Assembly: GCA_937924855.1 (NCBI GenBank)
Contig: CALEYQ010000080.1
Coordinates: 1 to 64,000 of the forward strand
Length of the DNA stretch: 64,000 nucleotides
From: an uncultured Bacteroidota bacterium
GTDB taxonomy: Bacteria; Bacteroidota; Bacteroidia; JADZBD01
Direction of reading: 5' to 3'
Shown one piece after another: positions 50,933-59,039 of the stretch. Made by a program: the position numbers and the translations under genes. The notes under the pieces are model-generated. The model did no database searches, was not told the origin of the DNA, and saw only the letters and a program-made list of their open reading frames with translations. Position 1 is the first letter of the stretch. Each line of letters begins with the position of its first letter.

Positions 50933-53058
50933 TATTTAATAATCTGGAACTTTCCGTGTGAAACTTTTGTGCCGCAGCTTACCCGGTACAAATAAAATCC
51001 TTCGGAAAAATCTTCATCAGTTACAGAGACTATCTGTCCGGACGCACCTTTGTAAATGGGTATTGTTCGTACAATCTTTCCGGTTAGATCCAATAAGTCA
51101 ACGCGTCCGTTATCCGGAATCCCTTCTTTGAATAAGATATTGAACTGACCCGTATTAGGGTTGGGATAAATTTGCACACCACTAAGGACTTCTAATTCCT
51201 CAACACCCACCAGAGTAACGTTTATGCAGGTGGTGTCATTCAGGTTGTTCACGTCGGAAGATTTGCTGGTCCAGGCGCAAAGGACATCATTGCCACTGAA
51301 GGGAGGAGTCAGCATTTGAGTGAAGGTAAACTGAACCGAGTCGCCCGGTTGTATGGGCGGGCCGGAATAAGCCTGGGTAACGGGAATACCGCTCATGCCA
51401 AGTTTATAATTTACATTAATAAAATAATTGTCAGGAGCCGTCCCGAAATTTTTAACCCATACCCTTACCTGAGTAGGTGAACTCAGGGTAGCGTTATTCA
51501 GAGGGGTGATAAACCGGGCCACGCCAACATCTTCAGGAGTGGCTTTCATGTAGTCGAGCCCAATAAAGAAATCGGTGGTTTGGTAATCGCGATATGTGGA
51601 CCAGATGTTTGCAAAAACTTCATAGGAATGTCGGGAAATAGGAATGGAATTATCGGTAGCGATGGCTACGCCGTTTCCACCCATATCCCACAACACATAA
51701 ACACCTCCGCTGGCAATTACGATATTGGACGATACAGGAACAGTAATTACCGTCATGGTGCTAACCTGACTGCTTAAAACTGCAACTGAGTCGAGCAAGG
51801 TGCCGGGAGTTCCGGCCGGCCCGTCATCGTCGTAAATTTTGGCATAAAAAGCGTACTGCGAAGTTGTATTACTGGCCAGCATAAAGTTGGTAGCTGTAAC
51901 CCGTGCAGGATATGTGGGTGGTTTAAAATACATGCCTACACCGCCTGCACCACCATTCCATGAAATACTTCCTGTAATGGGATTCAAATGGTTATTTGTA
52001 TAACTCAGCCGGATTGTATTTTGGGTAGTGTCGACAGTTACAATTTCCTGGGTAATAGAATCATTTACGGGAATGGTATCGCCTGTAACACCTGAAACAC
52101 GGGTAATAAATTTCAAGGTGGCAGCCGAAGGCGGATTCAGGGCTGTGCTGTGCACAATAGTAGTGTCCTGCCCCGGATTCAATGCATTTGTATTGGCCGA
52201 ATTGCTCACAACCACGGAATTATTCAGATATCGGACCTTAGCATCTACGGTTACACCCGGAATATTGGTATTTCCCATATTCTTAATGTTGGATCTGAGA
52301 TTGAAGGGAGACCCAAGGGCGGGAAGAAACATACCTCCGTTATTGGCATTATTATTCCAGGCAGCACCGGCATCGGTAATTTGGAGGGCAGAGCTGGAGG
52401 GGTAATAATATTTAATAGTGTAATTGTTGGGAACCAGAGAGGAGGCAGCCTGCAGACCCATATTTCCGATATTGTTTTCAATTCCCACGCGCACATTACT
52501 TTGGGTCATACCACTGATGGTTTGAAAATTAACCACAATGGAAGAGTCGGAACGGATTAATAAAATCTGGAAAGTATTGGATCCTGTATAATAAGGAGGA
52601 TTGGGCGACCAAAAGGGAACGCTAACAAAAGAAATACAAAAAGTATCGGTTCCGGTGTAGTAGTAAACTTTTCCGGGGTTATTGGTTCCCAGAAAATTCA
52701 GGTCGGCCATCAGTCCGGTGATATAGTCGTTTACTCCGGTGGGATTGGGAATATTGGGAAAATTCGCCGCCAGATTTCCGGGTTGGAAGGAAATGTAACC
52801 ATTGGAACCAATCCAGCATTTATCTACCGTGTACCAATAATAGGTAAAGGGGCCACCCAGGGGTTTGGGACCGATAAAATTATCATCCCCGAATCCGGTT
52901 AGCTGACTTCCGATTACGGAAATGTCGAACCAGGAATAGGCAGGACCGTTGGGTTCATTAGAATCTTTCCAGGTATATCCAAAGGCATCGGGGCCACCCT
53001 GGTTAGAAAAAATGAATGGAGAAATCAATAAAAAAAGGGAAAGTAATGATGTTTTCAT
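50932..53058 (-). CDS. Large secreted surface protein with T9SS type A sorting domain
   Basis: A 708-aa exported protein. ATG 53058 gives the signal peptide MKTSLLSLFLLISPFIFSNQ; the open frame reaches 53085 without a better start. The N-terminal domain (AYSWFDISVIGSQLTGFGDDN ... GSNGYISFQPGN) resembles the nidogen-like/GEVED-adjacent domains of Bacteroidota surface proteins. Fibronectin-like or CARDB-type segments follow (VRYLNNSVVVSN, VWVKNFGTAPDNYFINVNY). The last 80 residues (VQIYPNPNTGQFNI ... EGFYLYRVSCG) are a type A sorting domain. The ligand or role is unknown. Confidence 0.85.
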   Translation of the reverse strand: MKTSLLSLFLLISPFIFSNQGGPDAFGYTWKDSNEPNGPAYSWFDISVIGSQLTGFGDDNFIGPKPLGGPFTYYWYTVDKCWIGSNGYISFQPGNLAANFPNIPNPTGVNDYITGLMADLNFLGTNNPGKVYYYTGTDTFCISFVSVPFWSPNPPYYTGSNTFQILLIRSDSSIVVNFQTISGMTQSNVRVGIENNIGNMGLQAASSLVPNNYTIKYYYPSSSALQITDAGAAWNNNANNGGMFLPALGSPFNLRSNIKNMGNTNIPGVTVDAKVRYLNNSVVVSNSANTNALNPGQDTTIVHSTALNPPSAATLKFITRVSGVTGDTIPVNDSITQEIVTVDTTQNTIRLSYTNNHLNPITGSISWNGGAGGVGMYFKPPTYPARVTATNFMLASNTTSQYAFYAKIYDDDGPAGTPGTLLDSVAVLSSQVSTMTVITVPVSSNIVIASGGVYVLWDMGGNGVAIATDNSIPISRHSYEVFANIWSTYRDYQTTDFFIGLDYMKATPEDVGVARFITPLNNATLSSPTQVRVWVKNFGTAPDNYFINVNYKLGMSGIPVTQAYSGPPIQPGDSVQFTFTQMLTPPFSGNDVLCAWTSKSSDVNNLNDTTCINVTLVGVEELEVLSGVQIYPNPNTGQFNILFKEGIPDNGRVDLLDLTGKIVRTIPIYKGASGQIVSVTDEDFSEGFYLYRVSCGTKVSHGKFQIIK

Positions 53059-53122
53059 GTGGCTTGGGTTAAAATAAGAAACCAAAATACCCTAAATTGG
53101 TGAAATTCCAAAAAAACAGGCC

Positions 53123-53722
53123 CTGAATTTTCTTGCCCATTTATTGCTCTCCGGTTCCAACCCCGGAATAATTACCGGAAATTTCATCGGAGATTCGGTG
53201 CATGGCTCATCCTGGGCCAATTATGATCCGGATATTCAGCGCGGAATACTGTTTCACCGTGAAATTGATTCGTTTTCAGATGCACATCCCGTGATGTCAC
53301 AAAGCACGGCCCGGATCCGGAATAATCATGGAAAATACGCTCCTGTTATAACCGATATTTTTTATGATCATTTCCTGGCAATCGACTGGGGCAGGTATTC
53401 GCGGGAAAGTCTGGAAGACTTTTCGGCAAGGGTAAAAGCCATTTTGAAATCCTATGCCACAAAAATGCCGGCAAAATCGCGTATATTTTTGAACTATATG
53501 GACATGGCCGATATTCCGGCATCGTACGCAAAGCCGGAGGGCATAAAAAGTGTATTAAGAGGAATGGGTCGGAGGGCAAAATTCAAAAACTCCATTCCCT
53601 CTTCAATAGAAACGCTGGAAAATCATTATGAAACATTCCGATCTGAGTTTCATTTGTTTTTCCCGGATCTGATCAGGCACGCAGAAAAGTGGCTTGGAGG
53701 TTTAGAAAAGTTGTCTGGATAA
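53123..53722 (+). CDS. acpH: ACP phosphodiesterase AcpH, apparent CTG start
   Basis: Acyl-carrier-protein phosphodiesterase-type protein (DUF479) that removes 4'-phosphopantetheine from ACP; 199 aa. The conserved family N-terminus reads NFLAHLLLSGSNPGIITGNFIGD and requires the codon before it, CTG 53123, to be the initiator; no ATG, GTG or TTG lies between the upstream in-frame TAA (53093-53095) and that point. Other motifs: RGILFHREIDSFSDAHPV and ITDIFYDHFLAIDW. TTG at 53144 would cut 7 conserved residues. The 3' end overlaps the convergent PAP2-like gene by 21 bases. Confidence 0.87.
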   Translation: MNFLAHLLLSGSNPGIITGNFIGDSVHGSSWANYDPDIQRGILFHREIDSFSDAHPVMSQSTARIRNNHGKYAPVITDIFYDHFLAIDWGRYSRESLEDFSARVKAILKSYATKMPAKSRIFLNYMDMADIPASYAKPEGIKSVLRGMGRRAKFKNSIPSSIETLENHYETFRSEFHLFFPDLIRHAEKWLGGLEKLSG

Positions 53723-54322
53723 CCTCACGGCAAAAAGAGCGAAAACCGGCGCAACCAGCACATCGATGGTATAATGGGCGTGTTGAAGCACAAGCATGGA
53801 ACCAACGGCCAATCCTGCAAGGGCAAAAGCCAGCTTAACCACTTTATGGTGGGCAATGAAGCCAAAAAGAAACAGAGCGGCCACATGTCCGCTGAAAAAA
53901 AGATCCTGGGTGATTACTTTGCCCCGGTAAACCGAAAGCTCAAGAAACAAATCTCTCAATTCTATCATGGTATGCGGTGGAGCCAGGGGAACAAAAAACA
54001 TACAAACTCCCCGCAATACAAGCAGGAAAGAAAATGCCCAGAGCAGCCGGTTGAAATGATTGGGGAACACCGCAAAATAAATAAGTCCGACCCCCGCAGG
54101 AATATAAGTAAAGAGCATGATGGGCGTACAAAGGTGATAGGGACCGACCCTGATGATAAGGGGATCATTTATTACAAATCCTTTTCTGTTTTGAATAAAC
54201 TCAAGGAAATCAGCGAAAAAGTAAATACAGGTTCCCAACACCAAAATGCCTCCGAAAAAAAGTTGGTTAAATCTGGGAAGGCGGAAGGACTCACGCCAAC
54301 GGGAAAAAACAAATGCAAGCAT
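53702..54322 (-). CDS. PAP2/sphingomyelin-synthase-like membrane phosphotransferase
   Basis: A polytopic 206-aa protein with about six hydrophobic segments. It has two conserved motifs of the PAP2_C/sphingomyelin-synthase group: DLFFSGHVAALFLFG near residue 142 and HAHYTIDVLVAPVF near residue 182, which hold the His-His-Asp catalytic set. Enzymes in this group move head groups on or off ceramide or remove lipid phosphates. Bacteroidota often make sphingolipids, so a ceramide head-group role is possible, but a simple phosphatase cannot be ruled out. Confidence 0.7.
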   Translation of the reverse strand: MLAFVFSRWRESFRLPRFNQLFFGGILVLGTCIYFFADFLEFIQNRKGFVINDPLIIRVGPYHLCTPIMLFTYIPAGVGLIYFAVFPNHFNRLLWAFSFLLVLRGVCMFFVPLAPPHTMIELRDLFLELSVYRGKVITQDLFFSGHVAALFLFGFIAHHKVVKLAFALAGLAVGSMLVLQHAHYTIDVLVAPVFALFAVRLSRQLF

Positions 54323-54360
54323 GGGTTTGTTTTGCCGGACAAATATAGTAAGATAGCCGC

Positions 54361-55101
54361 TTAAAGGCTCATAAGATCTTTAAGGCGACTTGCCTGCCGG
54401 CGGCTTATTTCCACCTTTTCTCCACCCTCTTTCAAACGCACGAGTAATCCTCCGTTATACCAGTTTTCAATTTTATCAACCCATTTCAGATTTATGATAT
54501 GCTTTCGGCTGGCTCTGAAAAACACTTTTTGATTCAGCCTTTCATCCAGATTATTGAGAGACCGAAGAATGAGAGGCCGGTTCTCACCAAAAAAAAGCCG
54601 CACATAATTTCCTTCCGACTCGAAAAGACGGATATCTCCCAGCTTCACGAACCAGCATTTCTCACCGTCCTTTACAAAAACCTGATCCTCCTCGCCCAGT
54701 TGATTATTCTGAAGTGCAGGTCGCTCAAATTCCTTTTCCGGTTGTCCGATTTTAGAAAGGGCTTCTTTCAGACGCTCCGGCTGCACGGGTTTCAGCAGGT
54801 AATCGAGTGCATTTACCTCGAAGGCGCGAAGCGCATACTCGTCGTAGGCACTTACAAAAATAATTTCCGGTGAGCGATCGAGGTCATTGATCAGATCAAA
54901 TCCGTTTTTTCCCGGCATTTGAATATCGAGAAACAAAATATCGGGTTTAAGAGTATCAATTTGCTTTTCAGCTTCATCCGCATTTTCCGCTTCGCCCACA
55001 ATTTCAATGTCCGGAAAATCCGATAGCAGATTTTTCAATTCCTGTCTTGCGAGGCGCTCATCATCGATAATCAGGGCGCGTTTCTTCGGATTCGGGTTCA
55101 T
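54361..55101 (-). CDS. LytTR-family response regulator
   Basis: Two-component transcription regulator of 246 aa. The receiver domain (ALIIDDERLARQELKNLL; phospho-Asp in ILFLDIQMPGKNGFDL near residue 57; KPVQPERL near 107) precedes a LytTR DNA-binding domain (about 140-246: VFVKDGEKCWFVKLGDIRLFESEGNYVRL, FFRASRKHIINLKWV). It overlaps the LytS-type kinase gene by 4 bases and so pairs with it. Target genes are unknown. Confidence 0.95.
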   Translation of the reverse strand: MNPNPKKRALIIDDERLARQELKNLLSDFPDIEIVGEAENADEAEKQIDTLKPDILFLDIQMPGKNGFDLINDLDRSPEIIFVSAYDEYALRAFEVNALDYLLKPVQPERLKEALSKIGQPEKEFERPALQNNQLGEEDQVFVKDGEKCWFVKLGDIRLFESEGNYVRLFFGENRPLILRSLNNLDERLNQKVFFRASRKHIINLKWVDKIENWYNGGLLVRLKEGGEKVEISRRQASRLKDLMSL

Positions 55102-56138
55102 GATTTTGAAAGTTTAGGAATTATTAAAGTACTTTTTACAATGCCGCCGGATTCTTCGGAAAGCCGGAATTCCGCAGCCTTACCGAAAATCAATTCCAGC
55201 CGCTCACGGGTACCTGCGATACCAAAACCGGAATCGGGTACTGCATCATGCAATACACCGGGATTTGAAATTTCAATTTTCAGGTTGTTAGAACCCAAAA
55301 GCATTGACTGAATCCGCAGCACACCGCCTGCTTTTATTTTTGAGATACCGTGCTTAATACTGTTTTCCACAAGGGTTTGAACCATAAGTGGAGGCACCAG
55401 AAAGTCATAAGACTCAGGATGAATCTGAATTTCGGGTTGGAGTCTTTCTTCAAATCGGGTCTTTTCCAGTGAAATATAATCTTCCACCATCTGCATTTCT
55501 TCGCGGAATGGAATCAGTTTTTTCTTTCCCATCTGCAGGGTGCTGCGTAGGATATTTGACAATTGGGTAATAGATTCCTTTGCCCTGACAGGATTTTCAT
55601 CCACCAATGCCCTGATGCTGTTCATGGCATTGAACATAAAATGAGGGTTCAGTTGTGATTTCAGTTTTTGCAATTCAATTTCAGCTCTACTGGCTTCCCA
55701 TTTGAGATTTTCAATTTCAGCGGCCCTGAAATTCTCAAAATAATGAATCATAAAATAAATCAGTGACCAGATAAAAAAAACAAAACTCAGGTTAAGCACA
55801 TTAGCGATAAAAGTTACGGGATGCAGGGGACTGCCCTCAAAACCAAAAAACAAAAACTCGAAAGCCAGTTGAAGGCCATGCAGGCAGGCGCCGAGCAATA
55901 ACACGCTGAACAAAACCCCAAAAACCAGCCCTATCCTGTTCCATTTAATCCAATTGAATTTTCGAATGAGGCTGCGGTATAAATGGCTCAGGGAAATTCC
56001 TGCGGCCCATAAAAAAACAAGGCCTGAAAAAATTCTCGGGCTGAGCCTTTCGTTCAATTTTAAAAAAATCAGATTCAGCAAAACAAAAAATGTCCAGCCA
56101 CCCAATTGAAACAACCAATAAACAGTAGTTCTTCGCAT
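55098..56138 (-). CDS. LytS-type sensor histidine kinase
   Basis: Membrane kinase of 346 aa of the His_kinase family that pairs with LytTR regulators. About four membrane helices fill residues 8-155. The phospho-site is in KSQLNPHFMFNAMNSIRALVDENP near residue 165. The ATP-binding domain has VPPLMVQTLVENSIKHGIS and a C-terminal GFGIAGTRERLELIFG. It lies just before the regulator and 4 bases after the M61 peptidase gene on the same strand, so the three are one operon. Confidence 0.93.
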   Translation of the reverse strand: MRRTTVYWLFQLGGWTFFVLLNLIFLKLNERLSPRIFSGLVFLWAAGISLSHLYRSLIRKFNWIKWNRIGLVFGVLFSVLLLGACLHGLQLAFEFLFFGFEGSPLHPVTFIANVLNLSFVFFIWSLIYFMIHYFENFRAAEIENLKWEASRAEIELQKLKSQLNPHFMFNAMNSIRALVDENPVRAKESITQLSNILRSTLQMGKKKLIPFREEMQMVEDYISLEKTRFEERLQPEIQIHPESYDFLVPPLMVQTLVENSIKHGISKIKAGGVLRIQSMLLGSNNLKIEISNPGVLHDAVPDSGFGIAGTRERLELIFGKAAEFRLSEESGGIVKSTLIIPKLSKS

Positions 56139-56142
56139 CGGT

Positions 56143-57996
56143 TTACCTCATCCAGGCATCGCGGAGCAGCTTTTGCCGGTCACTAAGTTCCTCCACGGTC
56201 ATTAAAATGTGCTTTTGCTCCACTTCTATGAACCGGACCTTCTCCTTTAGTGTGATTTTTTTGAATTTCCCTTTCTCATTTTTTCTCCGCACCACAACTT
56301 TAAGGGTTTGACCCGGTTTAGCATTTTTCATATAGGAAGAAATTATCTCCCGGATATTGTCGGCATTCACTTTTTGTCCGTTAAAAGAAAGCAGCTCGTC
56401 GCCTTCTTTATAGCCCAGGGAAATTCCGAAGCTGTCGATTTCTGAAATATCGGCAATAATGATTTTCCCTGTTTCCGGTTCATACCCCAAATCCACACCT
56501 CCGAAAGAAAGAGTGCGCAGGGAAATTCCAGGGATGTAAAAAATTCCGACTTTTTCAAGGAATGGGCCCACCGGAAGAGGTTGTTCTCCTTCCACAAAAT
56601 TTCGAAAGAAGGTTCCAATCTCCGGGGAGGTAAGGGATTCTATTTTGGCAAACAATTCCTCATCCTTAAAAGATTTGTTGATGCCGTATTCCTTTCCCAG
56701 GTCGAGCATGAGTTTTCTCAGATTATACTTTCCATCGCTTTGGTCGAGCAATAAAATATCGAGCATTAATCCTATCAGAGCTCCTTTATAATACACATTT
56801 TCATATTGCTCTTTATATTTATCCAGTACCCCCAGGCTCATTTTGGTAAAACTCAAATTGGAGTCAAAGCCCGAGGCAGTAATAATCTTGGAGCGAATCA
56901 TTTCAAGGTATTGATCGAGTTCGATGATTTTACTTACCAGTTGTACATGACCTGCGGCATATTCGGTACATCCTTCGTAAAGCCATAAATGTCGCGACAT
57001 TTTCGGAGCATTGAATGAGAAGTCACCGATTTCTTCCGAGTGAATGGTCAGAGGAGTAATAATGTGGAAAAATTCATGGGCTGAAACATCCCGGATCATT
57101 TGTCGCAATAAATCGTAGGGGATTTCCGGGAGCACATAAAAAGACGAAAAGCAGTGTTCCAGGGCTCCTGATCCTCCGGATGCGGTGGGTTTTGCACTGA
57201 AATAAAAAAGGAAGGCGTATTTTTCAACGGGGAGATTTCCTCCCAGGTAACTTTCCTGGGCTCTGAGCAGTGATTCAAGATCGCTGGAGATTTGAGAGGC
57301 TTTAACTTTTCCTGTTTCGCTGTAAACTGCTATAAGCACACGGGTGCTACCCAGGGTAATAACAGCGGTATCGGGAAGGCAATATAAAACCGGGGCATCA
57401 ACCAGGTCTACATAATTATCTACGAAAAAAGTATCGGCCTGTGCACTTGTTTTAAATTTGTTTATTCCGGTGCCGGCATAAAAACCACGGGGCTTTGAAA
57501 CAGCGATGGTATAGGGGTTGAATTTTAATTCCGGAAAATATCCAATCATGCCGAAAAAGTTCAACACAAAGTTTTTTCCGGGCTCAAAATTGGTTCCTGC
57601 CGGTTCAAAAACAATATTATCCTGAGATGGGAAATCCCAGGTATCATCAACCCAGTAGGAAATAGCATGTAATTTTTTCGCTCCGAAAATCCGATAAGCG
57701 TTTACGCCGGCTTTTTCAAATTTGAGGGCGGCACCTTTGTTATCGCTTGCTTCAAATCCGGAAATAAAGCGACCAAAATCGTATATGGAATAGGTGCCGG
57801 GAACAATTTCGGGAAAGAAAAAAGTAAGGGTGTCTTTGCTTAAAGCAGGGATTTTAACCTCAATTTTTACCTTATCCTCACGAACATCGTTCAGATTTAT
57901 GGAATAAATTACTGGGGGTTTTTCTGTAAAACCGGCAAAGGTAAAAACCGGAAAAAACTGGAAAAAAAGAATAAAAAGGGAACATAATGCCTTCAT
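56143..57996 (-). CDS. M61-family (glycyl aminopeptidase-like) peptidase with PDZ domain
   Basis: Exported metallopeptidase of 617 aa with a signal peptide (ending FPVFTFAG). The N-terminal beta domain (YSINLNDVREDKVKIEVKIP) is followed by the catalytic motif SAHEFFHIITPLTIHSEEIG near residues 309-316 (HExxH), with the third ligand in LWLYEGCTEYAAGH. A PDZ domain lies near 510-590 (ISEIDSFGISLGYKEGDELLSFNGQKV). Members of M61 cut peptides with N-terminal Gly or Ala. It is the first gene of an operon with the LytS/LytR genes. Confidence 0.92.
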   Translation of the reverse strand: MKALCSLFILFFQFFPVFTFAGFTEKPPVIYSINLNDVREDKVKIEVKIPALSKDTLTFFFPEIVPGTYSIYDFGRFISGFEASDNKGAALKFEKAGVNAYRIFGAKKLHAISYWVDDTWDFPSQDNIVFEPAGTNFEPGKNFVLNFFGMIGYFPELKFNPYTIAVSKPRGFYAGTGINKFKTSAQADTFFVDNYVDLVDAPVLYCLPDTAVITLGSTRVLIAVYSETGKVKASQISSDLESLLRAQESYLGGNLPVEKYAFLFYFSAKPTASGGSGALEHCFSSFYVLPEIPYDLLRQMIRDVSAHEFFHIITPLTIHSEEIGDFSFNAPKMSRHLWLYEGCTEYAAGHVQLVSKIIELDQYLEMIRSKIITASGFDSNLSFTKMSLGVLDKYKEQYENVYYKGALIGLMLDILLLDQSDGKYNLRKLMLDLGKEYGINKSFKDEELFAKIESLTSPEIGTFFRNFVEGEQPLPVGPFLEKVGIFYIPGISLRTLSFGGVDLGYEPETGKIIIADISEIDSFGISLGYKEGDELLSFNGQKVNADNIREIISSYMKNAKPGQTLKVVVRRKNEKGKFKKITLKEKVRFIEVEQKHILMTVEELSDRQKLLRDAWMR

Positions 57997-58012
57997 AAGC
58001 GTAAAAATAGGG

Positions 58013-58020
58013 CAAATATA
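58013..58020 (-). promoter_or_regulatory. -7 element of the M61 operon promoter
   Basis: TATATTTG on the minus strand, exact, 16 bases before the ATG at 57996. No -33 TTG at the right distance is seen. Confidence 0.5.
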
Positions 58021-58141
58021 TCACCGCTGAGTCAGGAATACACCGAAGGCAATAAGCTGATTTAAAAGGTAATTGCCCCCTTTTGAAGAAGCCCTTGTTT
58101 AAAAAAAAATAGGGGAACATGGTGATAAACAACGAAGTATG

Positions 58142-58149
58142 TATCTTTG
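58142..58149 (+). promoter_or_regulatory. -7 element, five bases before the M23 peptidase start
   Basis: TATCTTTG at 58142-58149, then CCGCC and ATG at 58155. The start is fixed by the signal peptide, so this is a leaderless candidate. Confidence 0.5.
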
Positions 58150-58154
58150 CCGCC

Positions 58155-59039
58155 ATGGAAAAACAAGTTCCGAACAGGACTTTTTTGGCGTGCATTCTGG
58201 CATTGGGAATTTTTATTTTCCTGCCGGGCCGGTTTTTGGCTCAAACCCCTGAAACCCATATTGAGGCCGATGGCGATCAGGGCGGCCCTGACGAGGAGGA
58301 GTTGTTTCTCTTTTCGGCTTACCATGATTCCATGGGCAGGCTGGTTCCTTCGTATGAACTCTATGGACTTTGGGACACCTTGAACATTCACCCTTATAAA
58401 AACCTGGCGGCAAAGGGCAAAGACTCAGCCCTTATTTGTCTGGCCTATGACCATTGCGATTATTTCCATCCATTTGCCGGTATTGTAACCAGCGATTATG
58501 GGCATCGGCGGTCGGGATATCATTTTGGCATTGACATTGACCTTGAAACGGGTGATACCGTAAGGGTAGCCTTCGACGGTAAGGTAAGAATTGCCAAGCG
58601 GAGCAAAACTTATGGCAATGTGGTAATCGTAAGACATAACAACGGACTTGAAACCACCTATGCCCATTTGAGCAAACTGATGGTAAAAGCCGATCAGAAT
58701 TTAGAGGCCGGTGATGTGCTTGGCCTGGGTGGAAACACCGGCCGCTCTACCGGTTCCCACCTGCATTTTGAAGTGCGCTACAAGGGAATTCCCCTGGACC
58801 CAAACGAGATTATCGATTTTAAACAATTTGCCCTCAAGGACAACCATTATGTAATCCAGCCCAAGAGTTTTAATCTTTACAGCGAATCTAAAAAGGCTAG
58901 ATATCATACCGTGAAAAAGGGTGATACTTTGAGTGGTATTGCCAAGCGATACGGAACCTCGGTGAACAAGATTTGTAAGCTCAACAAGATTTCTTCCAAA
59001 ACCATCATTAAGCCCGGAAAAAAACTCAGGGTGAGCTAA
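58155..59039 (+). CDS. M23-family metallopeptidase with C-terminal LysM domain
   Basis: Exported peptidoglycan endopeptidase of 294 aa. The signal peptide is MEKQVPNRTFLACILALGIF with cleavage near FLAQ; the open frame begins earlier, but this start fits. The M23 domain has HFGIDIDLETGDTVRVAFDGKV near residue 125, giving the Zn ligands His and Asp, and a His pair in SHLHFEVRYKG near 203. A LysM domain closes the protein (YHTVKKGDTLSGIAKRYGTS ... IKPGKKLRVS), which anchors it to the wall. Catalytic residues look complete. Its end overlaps the convergent WG-repeat gene by 14 bases. Confidence 0.94.
   Translation: MEKQVPNRTFLACILALGIFIFLPGRFLAQTPETHIEADGDQGGPDEEELFLFSAYHDSMGRLVPSYELYGLWDTLNIHPYKNLAAKGKDSALICLAYDHCDYFHPFAGIVTSDYGHRRSGYHFGIDIDLETGDTVRVAFDGKVRIAKRSKTYGNVVIVRHNNGLETTYAHLSKLMVKADQNLEAGDVLGLGGNTGRSTGSHLHFEVRYKGIPLDPNEIIDFKQFALKDNHYVIQPKSFNLYSESKKARYHTVKKGDTLSGIAKRYGTSVNKICKLNKISSKTIIKPGKKLRVS

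Noticed and set aside
53774..54364. 196-aa plus-strand ORF opposite the PAP2-like gene
   Set aside because: Lys/Gln-rich antisense reading of a membrane gene, with no motif; the minus-strand protein has catalytic motifs.
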